Source: Spirochaetota bacterium (GTDB lineage Bacteria > Spirochaetota > Spirochaetia > Treponematales > UBA12059). From it: a DNA stretch of 64,000 nt. Both the position numbers and the translations under genes were made by a program. A model generated the notes under the pieces. It had not been told where the DNA came from. It worked only from the letters and a program-made list of their open reading frames with translations, and did not search any database. Position 1 is the stretch's first letter, and each line of letters starts with the position of its first letter. Shown here piece by piece: positions 16,258 to 23,915 of this stretch. The stretch lies in the NCBI GenBank assembly GCA_022703505.1, contig JAKLDN010000002.1, forward strand, positions 496,001 through 560,000, given 5' to 3'.

Positions 16258-16279
16258 CTTGTAGACAAATGTCTACAAG
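16258..16279. promoter_or_regulatory. Operator-like palindrome 2 (TGTAGACA core)
   Basis: A perfect inverted repeat with 10-bp arms (CTTGTAGACA and TGTCTACAAG) and a 2-base spacer is centred about 53-54 bases from the centre of palindrome 1, close to five helical turns. The half-sites are the same sequence as in palindrome 1 but in the opposite orientation. Confidence 0.65.
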
Positions 16280-16440
16280 TCGAATCAACATTTCAACTTG
16301 CGAACCCTCCGGGGCGGTGGTAGCCTGATTCTGTCGGGCGATGCGCAGCCGAAGGGCTCCGTCGGCCGGCCGGGTGAAGAAACCAGAAAGAACGATCGAA
16401 AAACCATTTAAAAAAGCCAAGAAACCATCATCAAATGGAA

Positions 16441-16467
16441 AAGGCGCCCGGGTTCCCCGGGCGCCTT
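16441..16467 (-). terminator. Intrinsic terminator, probably bidirectional
   Basis: A perfect 12-bp stem (16441-16452 with 16456-16467, loop TTC) ends the minus-strand oxidoreductase operon. Reading on the minus strand it is followed by a short T-run (TTTTCC), and on the plus strand by CGTTTTATT, so it could stop transcription from both sides. Confidence 0.8.
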
Positions 16468-16505
16468 CGTTTTATTAAGCGTATGCGACGCCGCGCGGCC
16501 GCGCC

Positions 16506-17654
16506 CTACTTCAACAATTCCATGCCCTCGAACTTCCGGTACAGGGACAGCTCCTCGAAGACCTGGCCGTACCGCGCCCCGTCCCCGGTGAGGGTGTCCG
16601 CCAGGATCTTCCCGAGCCCCGGGCCCAGCATGAAGCCCTGGCCGCACATCCCCACGGCCAGGAGGAGGTTCTCCGGCTCCCGGGGATAGCCCACGACGGG
16701 CAGGCCGTCCGGGGTCATGGGGTAGCAGCCCCGCCAGGTCCGGCGGACCTTGAGGTTCCGCAGGCGGGGGTAGAGGGAGACCATCCGGCTGACACAGTGG
16801 GGCAGGAAGGCGGAGGTATTGTCCGTGTCGGTCCCCCAGATCTGGGGCTTGGGGGTGATGCAGAAGATCACCTGGCCGGTGCCCGCCTGGTAGAAGTAGT
16901 AGTTCCCCGACCGGTCGTCCCCCCGCATGTCCACGACCATGGGCTCCATGAAGCGTCGCACGGGCTCCGTGACCCCGCCCTCGTGGAGGTCCGGGTGCAC
17001 GGGGAGCTCGAGCCCCGCCAGGTTCCCGAGGCCTGCGGCCTCGGCGCCGGCGGCGTTCACGAAGGTGCCGGCCGAGTATTCCCCGGCGTCGGTCCGGACG
17101 GTCCGGATCCGGCGGCCCTCGATCCCGAAGCCCGTCACGGTCTCGCCGAAGCGGAACTCCGCCCCCGCGTCCAGGGCCAGCTTGTGGAAGGCCGTGGAGG
17201 TCATGAGGGGGGAGGCGAAGCCGTCCCCGGGGCTGTAGGTTCCGCCCCGCAGGCCCTCGGGATTGAGGCCCGGCGAGAGCTCCAGGACCCGGTCCGGGGA
17301 GATCCAGTCGATGTCGAGGCCCGCGGCCTTCTGGACGACCAGGAGGTCCTTGAAGGATCTCTCCCGCTCCTCGTCGTAGGCCACGAACATGTAGCCGCCC
17401 TGGTGCCACTCGATGTTGAGGCCGTGCTCTTCCTTCATGTTCCGGGCGATGTCCAGGGACAGAAGGCCGATCTTGATCTTGGCGGGGTCCGAGTGGGTGG
17501 CCCGGATGCCGCCGATGGCGGCCCGGTTCTGGCCCCGCCCCCAGGAGGGCTCCTTGTCCAGGACCAGGACGGAAAGTCCCTTTTTGGCGCAGTAGTAGGC
17601 CAGGGGCACGCCGATGCTTCCGGCGCCCAGGATCGCGACGTCACAGGTCTTCAC
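16506..17654 (-). CDS. FAD-dependent amino-acid-type dehydrogenase, beta subunit (DAO fold)
   Basis: This 382-residue protein starts with a Rossmann FAD motif (DVAILGAGSIGVPLAYYCAKKG) and has the DAO-family ending GMCGQGFMLGPGLGK. It resembles the beta subunits of heterotetrameric sarcosine oxidase, HcnC and dye-linked proline or hydroxyproline dehydrogenases. I place the start at GTG 17654, which has GGGAGG about 7 bases upstream and overlaps the alpha-subunit stop by 4 bases. With the alpha subunit it would oxidise a secondary or imino amino acid at FAD and pass electrons through the partner's iron-sulfur centres. The actual substrate is unknown; proline-type is plausible because P5C dehydrogenase is nearby. 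Confidence 0.86.
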   Translation of the reverse strand: MKTCDVAILGAGSIGVPLAYYCAKKGLSVLVLDKEPSWGRGQNRAAIGGIRATHSDPAKIKIGLLSLDIARNMKEEHGLNIEWHQGGYMFVAYDEERERSFKDLLVVQKAAGLDIDWISPDRVLELSPGLNPEGLRGGTYSPGDGFASPLMTSTAFHKLALDAGAEFRFGETVTGFGIEGRRIRTVRTDAGEYSAGTFVNAAGAEAAGLGNLAGLELPVHPDLHEGGVTEPVRRFMEPMVVDMRGDDRSGNYYFYQAGTGQVIFCITPKPQIWGTDTDNTSAFLPHCVSRMVSLYPRLRNLKVRRTWRGCYPMTPDGLPVVGYPREPENLLLAVGMCGQGFMLGPGLGKILADTLTGDGARYGQVFEELSLYRKFEGMELLK

Positions 17655-19729
17655 AGGGGCCTCCCGGCGGCTTCGTTGATCAGGTCCTTCATGGGGATCT
17701 CCAGGGCCAGGGGGCGGAGGGTGCCCGCTGTGGTCCGGGCGGGATCGATCCCGGCCTTGCGGAAGACCTGGGGCAGGAGGACCGAACAGGTCTTGGACCC
17801 GCAGGCCCCCATGCCCACCCGCAGGGTCTTGAGCTGGTTCACGTCGGTGACCGCGTTTTCCCGGATGAAGCGGACGATCTCCCCCACGGTGATCCGCTCG
17901 CAGCGGCAGACGACCGCGTCGTCCGGCAGGTGCTCGAACCTCGGCGCCGGCAGGGGCCGGGTGGCCGCCTCGGACTGGACCCGGATGCCGATGGCCCGGG
18001 GAGCGTTCGCCCGGCTGACCTTGAGGGTGAGGATCCAGGTGCGGTACTTCCGGTTGAAGACCTTCTTGAGGAGCTCGGCGTCCTCTAAAAAGGCCCCCTC
18101 CTGGTCCAGGACGGGCAGGCGGGCTCCGGGCTCGAAGTCCGCCTTGAACTCGAAGGGCAGGACCACCTCGGCCCAACCCTCGTCTACGCGGCGCATGAGG
18201 GACATGGCCAGGCCCGGGCAGGCGGCCACGCAGACCGTGCAGCCCTTGCAGGAGGATCCCTCGAAGTAGGGGAGGTCCATGATGGAGCCTTTGCGCTCCT
18301 TGAGCTGGATCGAGTGGGTGGGGCACACCGTGGTGCAGGGATTGCAGGGGATCTCCTCGGTGCAGAAGAATACGGGCTTCCAGAATTCCGTCGGGATCTC
18401 CTCGTCCCGGCAGAGGTTGTCCCCGGGCCGGGACTTAAGGACCTCCCGCTTGGCTAGCCAGGACTCGTCGATGTCCACTTTCTTCCCCAGTAGCTTGGCC
18501 AGGCTCAGGGCCGCGATCCGGCCGCCGAACATGGCGCTGGAGGCCTCCGCGATCTCCTCCGCGTCCCCGGCGGTGACCGCCAGGAACCCGAAATCGACCG
18601 CCTGGCGGTAGAACTCGTCGCAGGGTGAGAGGCCCGCGGCCACCAGGACCGTGTCCACCTCGTAGGTCCGGGCGGTGGACAGGATCGGACGCCAGTCCTT
18701 GTCGACCTCGGCCACCGTGGCCCGCTCGACCTTCCCGTTTCCCTCCACGGACACCACCGTGGTGTTAAGGTAGACCGGAACCCCCATGCGGACGATCTTG
18801 TCCGCGTGGACTTTGTAGCCGTTCACCTTGGGCAGGATCTCAACGATCCCGGCCACCTCGATTCCCGCCTGGAGGGCGTGGTAGGCCCCGATGAGGCCCA
18901 CGTTCCCGGACCCGATGATGAGGACCCGCCGAGCCGCCCGCACCAGGTCCCGGTTCACCAGGGTCTGGAAGGCTCCGGCTCCGTAGACCCCCGGCAGGTC
19001 GTTGCCCGGGAAGAGGACGCTCTTTTCCCGGGCTCCCGCGGCCACCACCAATGCCTTGAAGTCCACGAGGACGTAGGATTCGTAGTTCCGCCAGACCCCC
19101 GCCTTGCGGTCCTTGTAGAGGCCCGCCACCGGGGAGTTCTCCAGGACCGTCACACCCGGGAGGGAGCGGATGTCTTCCTCTAAACGTTTGGCGATCTCGA
19201 TCCCCCGGGTGCCCGCGTAGCAGTCCTCCTCGGAGCCGAAGAACTTGTGGGTCTGGAGGACCAGCTTCCCGCCCAGGGAGACCTTGTCGTCCGCGAGGAT
19301 GACGGACAGGCCCAGCCGGGCCAGCTCCGCCGCCGCGGCGAGCCCCGAGGGGCCCCCCCCGATCACGAGGACGTCCGTGGACAGGGTCTCCCCGGAGACG
19401 GCGGCCCTGGGGGCGTCCCGTGCCGGGAGCTCCGGGAACCCGTGGAGGGTCCGGACATCCATCCCCTCCGCCAAGGGGGTGATGCAGGCCTTCCGGGCCA
19501 CCCCGTCGATCAGGACCGTGCACTGGGAGCACTGGCCGTTGGCGCAGAATATCCCCTGGGGTGCGTCCCCCCGGGGGTGGACGGAGAAGGTCTGGACCCC
19601 CGCCGCGAAGAGGGCCGATGAGACGGCCTCGCCCTCGAAGCCGGACAGGGCCGCCCCGTCGAAGGAGAAGGTCACGGAGGTCCGGCCTTCCGGGGCGGAT
19701 AATATAGGATGATCGACGATTCTGTTCAC
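17651..19729 (-). CDS. Multidomain iron-sulfur/FAD dehydrogenase alpha subunit (HcnAB-like fusion)
   Basis: In this 692-residue fusion, the N-terminal 2Fe-2S domain (about 20-90) shows CANGQCSQC plus a later Cys. Residues ~115-440 form an FAD/NAD(P)-binding disulfide-reductase-like domain starting VLVIGGGPSG. An 8Fe ferredoxin-type segment at ~470-550 has CNPCTTVCP and CKGCTVCVAACP. The C-terminal ~100 residues carry a BFD-like 2Fe-2S motif (CRCERIT and CGSKTC). HcnA and HcnB or separate small subunits are joined here, and the ferredoxin segment is added, giving a wired electron path from the beta subunit to a ferredoxin-type acceptor. The beta-subunit gene overlaps its end. Direct repeats flank its promoter. 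Confidence 0.87.
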   Translation of the reverse strand: MNRIVDHPILSAPEGRTSVTFSFDGAALSGFEGEAVSSALFAAGVQTFSVHPRGDAPQGIFCANGQCSQCTVLIDGVARKACITPLAEGMDVRTLHGFPELPARDAPRAAVSGETLSTDVLVIGGGPSGLAAAAELARLGLSVILADDKVSLGGKLVLQTHKFFGSEEDCYAGTRGIEIAKRLEEDIRSLPGVTVLENSPVAGLYKDRKAGVWRNYESYVLVDFKALVVAAGAREKSVLFPGNDLPGVYGAGAFQTLVNRDLVRAARRVLIIGSGNVGLIGAYHALQAGIEVAGIVEILPKVNGYKVHADKIVRMGVPVYLNTTVVSVEGNGKVERATVAEVDKDWRPILSTARTYEVDTVLVAAGLSPCDEFYRQAVDFGFLAVTAGDAEEIAEASSAMFGGRIAALSLAKLLGKKVDIDESWLAKREVLKSRPGDNLCRDEEIPTEFWKPVFFCTEEIPCNPCTTVCPTHSIQLKERKGSIMDLPYFEGSSCKGCTVCVAACPGLAMSLMRRVDEGWAEVVLPFEFKADFEPGARLPVLDQEGAFLEDAELLKKVFNRKYRTWILTLKVSRANAPRAIGIRVQSEAATRPLPAPRFEHLPDDAVVCRCERITVGEIVRFIRENAVTDVNQLKTLRVGMGACGSKTCSVLLPQVFRKAGIDPARTTAGTLRPLALEIPMKDLINEAAGRPL

Positions 19730-19759
19730 GGTATGCTCCAGTTGGCGCTATTTTCCCTC

Positions 19760-19790
19760 TGATATTTCAGTACGTCAAGTGATATTTCAG
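19760..19790 (-). promoter_or_regulatory. Promoter region with direct repeats CTGAAATATCA
   Basis: Reading on the minus strand, the 11-mer CTGAAATATCA occurs twice (19780-19790 and 19760-19770), exactly 20 bases apart. Between them lies TTGACG, which with a GAAAAT 17 bases further makes a plausible promoter for the dehydrogenase operon. The repeats thus embrace the -35 box, as expected for an activator or repressor binding two helical turns apart. Confidence 0.55.
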
Positions 19791-20445
19791 CCGTTTTCCG
19801 AAAGCGGGCGCCCGGCGTCGGGACGGGAACCGGAAAGCGTCGCGGCTTCCGGGCGGGAAGCGCCGAACGCGGGATGGGCACGGGGCGCTGCGGACCCCGG
19901 GGTCTCACTCGGTCCTCGCGCCTCTCCTGCATTAAAGCGGAAGCTTCACCTGTCATCGACGGTCATCGGCTACTCGGCGGGGCGCTGCGGAAGCGTTCGA
20001 CCCCGGGGTCCTCCGCGTCCCTTGCGGTCTTCTCCTGGTTCGGCGCTTCCCGCCTAAATTTACGAAGCTTCACGATCGACCGGCGGCGCCGGGCGCGGGG
20101 ATTTCGGAAGGCGGCTTCTCCCGGGGGGCGGGAAGCGCCGAACGCGGGATGGGAACGGACGCTGCGGGCCCCGGGGTCTCACTCGGTCCTAGGAGTTTGT
20201 TGGGCTTGCCCACCTTAATAGTAGAAAATCGCATCTATGTGATTTTTCTACTTTGCAAACTCCAAAGGAGCCGGATAATCGGGATTTTTAGCGCCTGTCG
20301 GCGCCAAAAATCCACAAGTCCGACAGGCTCCTAGGACGCTTCGCGTCGTTTGACGTAGGAATGGATCGACGTGTGCGCTATCGCGCACGGCGTCATCGCG
20401 CCCCGGGGAGAATCGAGCCGGCGGATCCGGCGGGCGGGCCCGGCT
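19791..20445. repeat. Repeat-rich non-coding block with REP-like copies
   Basis: There is no gene here. A 65-66 base unit beginning GGGCGGGAAGCGCCGAACGC occurs at 19851-19916 and again at 20126-20190 with few differences. An inverted, more diverged copy of its start lies at 20037-20054 followed by the shared GACCCCGGGGTC core near 19999-20010. From 20190 the block contains an element with imperfect terminal inverted repeats (20190-20335). The 78-bp tandem repeats begin at 20446. Confidence 0.8.
20190..20335. repeat. About 146-bp element with 20-base imperfect terminal inverted repeats
   Basis: The end sequences CTAGGAGTTTGTTGGGCTTG (20190-20209) and, on the other strand, CTAGGAGCCTGTCGGACTTG (20315-20334) match at 16 of 20 bases. 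Inside are two stem-loops: one at 20221-20251 and one with 14-base arms at 20282-20295/20300-20313. The segment TCCGACAGGCTCCTAG also occurs at 27458-27473, overlapping the stop codon of the beta-barrel gene. Confidence 0.6.
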
Positions 20446-20655
20446 TACAACCGTGTCCCCATCTGGTTGCCCGACTCGTATCTGCGCAGGCCCGCCCGGG
20501 GCTTCCTGGCCGGGCGCGCCTGCTACAACCGTGTCCCCACCTGATTTCCCGATTCGTACCGTCGCAGGCCCGCCCGGGGCTTCCTGGCCGGGCGCGCCTG
20601 CTACAACCGTGTCCCCATCTGGTTGCCCGACTCGTATCTGCGCAGGCCCGCCCGG
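20446..20655 (-). repeat. 78-bp tandem repeat copied from the 3' end of the ABC-2 permease gene
   Basis: Units run at 20446-20523, 20524-20601 and 20602-20655 (partial), with a period of exactly 78 bases. The partial unit is the last 17 codons plus most of the stop codon (its final base is 20601) of the permease gene; the other two lie beyond the gene and each still encodes the same C-terminal residues and a stop. The outer two copies of this coding segment are identical except for the last base of the stop codon. The middle copy differs at seven bases, six of them silent. Confidence 0.85.
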
Positions 20656-21410
20656 AACAGCCCATACGCCCCGCCGGCGTAGACGGCCGCCACTCCCAGC
20701 AGAACGGGCACCAGGGGCCAGTCCAAGCTCCGGTACACGGCCAGGGGGACGAAGGCGATGAATCCCGACGGAAGGATGGTATAGAAGATCCAGCGCATCC
20801 CGGAATCGAAGATGGTCTCCGGATAGAGGGAGAACGAGATCAGGAACTCCGTCACCGCCTGGGACAGGGGTCCCGCGTTGCCCAGGAAGAAGGTCAGGCT
20901 CTCGGCGGCTGAGAAGACGGCGGCGAAGATGACCGCCCCTCCCAGGGCCAGAAGGGTGAACAGGGCCAGGCGTTCGGGCCCCGTCCCCGGGAGGAAGGCC
21001 AGGACGAGGTAGCCGTAGGCCAGGTCGCCCCAGGCGGAGACGATGGTACGGGAGGCCAGGACGTTCACGAAGGGGTCCTTGGGCTGGAGGAGGTACACGT
21101 CCAGCTCGCCCCTCTGGATGATGGAGCCGAGGCTGCGGACGTTGCCCCAAAGCACGTGGGCGATCCCGAAGGAGGTCGAGGTCAGGGCCCAGATGACCAT
21201 CACGTCGGTGAACCCGTATCCTCCTACGGAGCCGGTGCGGGCGATCAGGACGGCCCAGAAGGCGGCGAAGGCGGCGTTGTTCAGCATCATGCCGAAGACC
21301 TGGATCAGGAAGGAGATCCGGTATTCGACCACCGCCTGGAGGTTCGCCGTGAAGGCCGCGGCCAGGAAGCGCAGGTAGGCCGCCGGGCGGCCGGTTCGGG
21401 GACGGTTCAT
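20601..21410 (-). CDS. ABC-2 type exporter, membrane subunit 1
   Basis: This 269-residue membrane protein has about six predicted helices and belongs to the ABC-2 permeases that pair with a second permease and one ATPase. Features include a long first cytoplasmic segment, then EYRISFLIQVFGMMLNN at the first helix, and the LLQPKDPF motif near residue 112. It follows subunit 2 by one base and is the last gene of the three-gene set. Its C-terminal codons are repeated twice downstream as 78-bp tandem units. Substrate is unknown; family members export lipids, antibiotics or polysaccharides. Confidence 0.85.
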   Translation of the reverse strand: MNRPRTGRPAAYLRFLAAAFTANLQAVVEYRISFLIQVFGMMLNNAAFAAFWAVLIARTGSVGGYGFTDVMVIWALTSTSFGIAHVLWGNVRSLGSIIQRGELDVYLLQPKDPFVNVLASRTIVSAWGDLAYGYLVLAFLPGTGPERLALFTLLALGGAVIFAAVFSAAESLTFFLGNAGPLSQAVTEFLISFSLYPETIFDSGMRWIFYTILPSGFIAFVPLAVYRSLDWPLVPVLLGVAAVYAGGAYGLFRAGLRRYESGNQMGTRL

Positions 21411-21411
21411 C

Positions 21412-22248
21412 TCAGCCTCCGTTCGCGGTGATCTTGCCGCGTCCCGCCGCGAACACGGCCCGGCACAGGAGTGCGGCCGCGGCGGTCCAGGCCGCCTGGG
21501 CCGCCAGCAGGAGAAGGGCCTCCCGGGAATCCCAAGCCACGGCGATGCGAGCGGGCGCCCAGGAAAGGTAGGGGAAGGGTGTCCATCGGGCCGCGGCCGA
21601 GGCGGCTCCCGGAAGGAATTCCAGGGGCAGGAAGGTCCCGGCTATCAGGGCGAGCTTCTGGTAGATCCAGAAGAAGGCGGCGTTCTCCTCGATCCAGAAG
21701 GCGGTCATCGCGATGGCGAACTGCAGGAAGAACTGGAGGCAGCCCGCAAGGAGCAGGGAAAGGACGAGGGCCGCACCCTGGGTAAGTGTGGTCAGGGGAA
21801 ACGGACCTCCCAGCAGGAGGCCCAGCAGGATCCCTTCCAAGGCCAACACCAGGCAATCCGCCAGGGCCGGACCCAGGGCCTGGGAGAAGTGGTAGGCCGT
21901 GAACCCATACGGCCGGGTCAGCAGGTAGGCCACCTGCCCGCTCTTCATGTCCTCCGCCAGGGAGTAGTAGAACCGTCCGAAGCCGAAGGCCGGTATCTCC
22001 GCGACGATGAAGTACCAGACCATCATGGTCCGGTCGTACCCGGCGATTTCGGCGCGACCGGAATAGAGGGCCGCCCAGATCCGGGAGAACACGAAGACGA
22101 AGAGTCCGTAGGTCAGGAGGCTCCCCGCGAAGGCCGCGGGATAGGCCATCCGGCTCTGCAGGCTGACGAGCCCCGCGGTGCCGTATTTCCGGAGGGCCGC
22201 CGACGGCTTTCCCGTCCGTCCCGGTCCCTTCAGGCTGTGCGCGATCAC
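21412..22248 (-). CDS. ABC-2 type exporter, membrane subunit 2
   Basis: This 278-residue membrane permease has about six predicted helices and the LLTRPYGFTAYHFSQALG motif that corresponds to the LLQPKDPF motif of its partner. The start is taken as GTG 22248, which overlaps the ATPase stop codon by 4 bases (GTGA) and indicates translational coupling. It would form a heterodimer with subunit 1. The first ~40 residues are cytoplasmic and basic. No signal for the exported substrate is available from sequence. Confidence 0.83.
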   Translation of the reverse strand: MIAHSLKGPGRTGKPSAALRKYGTAGLVSLQSRMAYPAAFAGSLLTYGLFVFVFSRIWAALYSGRAEIAGYDRTMMVWYFIVAEIPAFGFGRFYYSLAEDMKSGQVAYLLTRPYGFTAYHFSQALGPALADCLVLALEGILLGLLLGGPFPLTTLTQGAALVLSLLLAGCLQFFLQFAIAMTAFWIEENAAFFWIYQKLALIAGTFLPLEFLPGAASAAARWTPFPYLSWAPARIAVAWDSREALLLLAAQAAWTAAAALLCRAVFAAGRGKITANGG

Positions 22249-23270
22249 GATTCGGCCTCCCCGCCCGCCCGGGCGGCGCCGCGGGCCTCCTCCTCGCTCC
22301 GGCCGCGGAACACCTCGGCGATGATGTCCTCCAGGGGCTCGTCCTCCACGGTGAGGTCCAGGACCTCGCCCCGGTCCACCAGGGCGCGGATGACCTCCTG
22401 GAGATTGTGCTTCCGGGTGTCCACGACGAAGCTGGCCGCGTCCTCGGTCCGCTTCACCGGGGCCAGGCCCGGAAGCTCCAGGTCCGCGGGAGCCGCGTAC
22501 TTCACCCCGATGTACTTTCGGGCAAGGGCTCGGTGCTTGAGGGTCTTCATGGATTCGTCCACCACCACCGCGCCGTGGTGGATGATGATCGCCCGCTTGC
22601 AGATCTTCTCGATGTCCCCGATGTCGTGGCTGGTCAGGAAGATCGTGACCCCCTCCCGGGCCCGCAGGTCCGCGAGGAGGGCCCGGATCTCCCGCTTCAC
22701 CACCACGTCCAGTCCGATGGTGGGCTCGTCGAGGAAGAGGACCCGGGGGGCGTGGAGGAGGCTGGCGGCGATCTCGCAGCGGATCCGTTCCCCCAGGGAG
22801 AGCTTGCGCACCGGGACGTCCATGTAGGGGCCGATCCCGAAGCGCTCCACCAGCTCGGCCCTGCGGCGGGCGAGCTCCGGGGCGGGGATCTCGTAGATCG
22901 CCCCCAGGAGGCGAAAGGAATCCGACGGGGGCAGGTGGAACCAGAGCTGGCTCTTCTGGCCGAATACCGCCCCGATGCCCATGGCCAGGCGGGTCCGGTC
23001 CCTGGAGGGTTCGAGCCCCAGGACCCGGGCTCCGCCGGAATCCGGCGTCAGGATGCCCGTGAGCATCTTGATGGTCGTGGACTTGCCGGCGCCGTTCGGG
23101 CCCAGGAAGGCCACGACCTCCCCCTCCTCCACGGAGAAGGATACCTCCCGGACCGCCTGGACGGTTCGCCATTCGGGTCGGATCAGGGCGCGGAGGGATG
23201 CCCCCAGCCCCTCGCTCCGCACGCGGGTGCGGAATGTCTTGGACAGATTCTCGACGGTTATGACGGGCAC
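22245..23270 (-). CDS. ABC-2 type exporter, ATPase
   Basis: In this 341-residue ATPase, Walker A GPNGAGKST is near residues 57-65, the signature is LSLGERIRCE, Walker B is VLFLDEPTIGLD and the H-loop is TSHD. The QKSQLWFHLP segment after the Q-loop and the long N-terminal extension (RTRVRSEGLGASLRALIRPEW) are characteristic of the ATPases that serve two-permease ABC-2 exporters. The C-terminal ~110 residues form an accessory domain. It leads a tightly overlapping three-gene operon. The signature LSLGE in place of LSGGQ is usual in this subgroup. Confidence 0.9.
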   Translation of the reverse strand: MPVITVENLSKTFRTRVRSEGLGASLRALIRPEWRTVQAVREVSFSVEEGEVVAFLGPNGAGKSTTIKMLTGILTPDSGGARVLGLEPSRDRTRLAMGIGAVFGQKSQLWFHLPPSDSFRLLGAIYEIPAPELARRRAELVERFGIGPYMDVPVRKLSLGERIRCEIAASLLHAPRVLFLDEPTIGLDVVVKREIRALLADLRAREGVTIFLTSHDIGDIEKICKRAIIIHHGAVVVDESMKTLKHRALARKYIGVKYAAPADLELPGLAPVKRTEDAASFVVDTRKHNLQEVIRALVDRGEVLDLTVEDEPLEDIIAEVFRGRSEEEARGAARAGGEAES

Positions 23271-23431
23271 GGCGACCTCCCGGTGCGCTCCCGCCCGGCC
23301 GCGGCGGCCGGGAAGCGGGATTCGGTGGTCGAGACTCCGTCCTCGGGCTTTTTTCCCGTGGGTGTGCGGGCGGAAAGCGCCCGCCGGCGCCGCTCGGACC
23401 TTGCCGTCCGCGTTTCCGCGGACGAGGAACC

Positions 23432-23629
23432 CTAGGCGCCCTCTCGAGGTTCCGGGAAGAGTAAATCCGGAATTATCGGAAGGTCAAGGGGGTAAAGTGT
23501 TTCTATATATAGAATAAATTTGTTGATCCTTGCTTGGATATCAGTATCCACGGTGTTCTTAGGGTTATCACAATCTTCGTGCCACCTAGGGCGTGATTCC
23601 TCTTTACGGCTATAAAGGCACCGCTCCAT
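23432..23629 (-). CDS. Possible small ORF in an AT-rich patch
   Basis: A 65-residue frame lies within a stretch that is clearly richer in A+T than everything around it. The predicted peptide is polar at the N-terminus and ends in a Pro/Leu-rich tail. I see no Shine-Dalgarno, no family resemblance and several small palindromes inside it (TTCTATATATAGAA at 23501-23514 and TGGATA/TATCCA at 23535-23550). It may be a remnant of an acquired gene or simply non-coding regulatory DNA for the gene at 23675. Confidence 0.25.
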   Translation of the reverse strand: MERCLYSRKEESRPRWHEDCDNPKNTVDTDIQARINKFILYIETLYPLDLPIIPDLLFPEPREGA

Positions 23630-23674
23630 AATGCATTGTTGCCGCCGCGACGGCAGGCTTCGGAGGAATACATC

Positions 23675-23911
23675 ATGAACTCCTCACTCCTCGAGGATAT
23701 CCTCGCCGTTCAGCGCGAGGAACGGACCGGCCGGATCCTGTACGGGTGCCTGGCCGGGGTGGTCAAGGACGAGAGGAACGCCCGAACTCGGGGCCTGACC
23801 TTTGCCCTGAGGAACGGTCCCCTGCCGGCCATCCGCGGGATCGTCACGGGGATCGCCGCGACCTTCAACTTCCGCCTGCCGGTCCGGGCTCTGTTCGGGA
23901 TCGAGGTCTAG
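23675..23911 (+). CDS. Small hypothetical protein upstream of the GH2 glycosidase
   Basis: This 78-residue protein has a strong ribosome site (GGAGGA 7 bases before ATG 23675). The sequence begins MNSSLLEDILAVQREER and continues with a mildly hydrophobic C-terminal half. Its stop codon is 4 bases from the GH2 gene, so the two are probably one operon. I recognise no family. The good start signals and tight spacing argue that it is expressed. Confidence 0.55.
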   Translation: MNSSLLEDILAVQREERTGRILYGCLAGVVKDERNARTRGLTFALRNGPLPAIRGIVTGIAATFNFRLPVRALFGIEV

Positions 23912-23915
23912 CGGG

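Larger units (their letters stand above)
16156..16505. other. 350-base regulatory gap: promoter, two palindromes and a terminator
   Basis: This gap contains no gene. From the low end it holds a minus-strand promoter (16162-16189), two related palindromes (16204-16226 and 16258-16279), an unexplained stretch of about 150 bases, and an intrinsic terminator (16441-16467). I tested the middle stretch by eye against common riboswitch patterns and recognised none. Confidence 0.7.

Noticed and set aside
16280-16440. Riboswitch or other structured RNA upstream of the LuxR operon
   Set aside because: The promoter for the operon lies downstream of this stretch, and I could not match it to cyclic-di-GMP, SAM, TPP or fluoride riboswitch patterns by eye.
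20446-20655. CRISPR array
   Set aside because: Only three units, 78-base period, no spacer diversity pattern and no cas genes; the repeats are gene-end copies.
20393-20665. A 90-codon frame encoding three 26-residue repeats in the 78-bp repeat region
   Set aside because: It is the wrong frame of the duplicated permease gene end; the frame that preserves silent changes is the permease frame, and no start signal is present.
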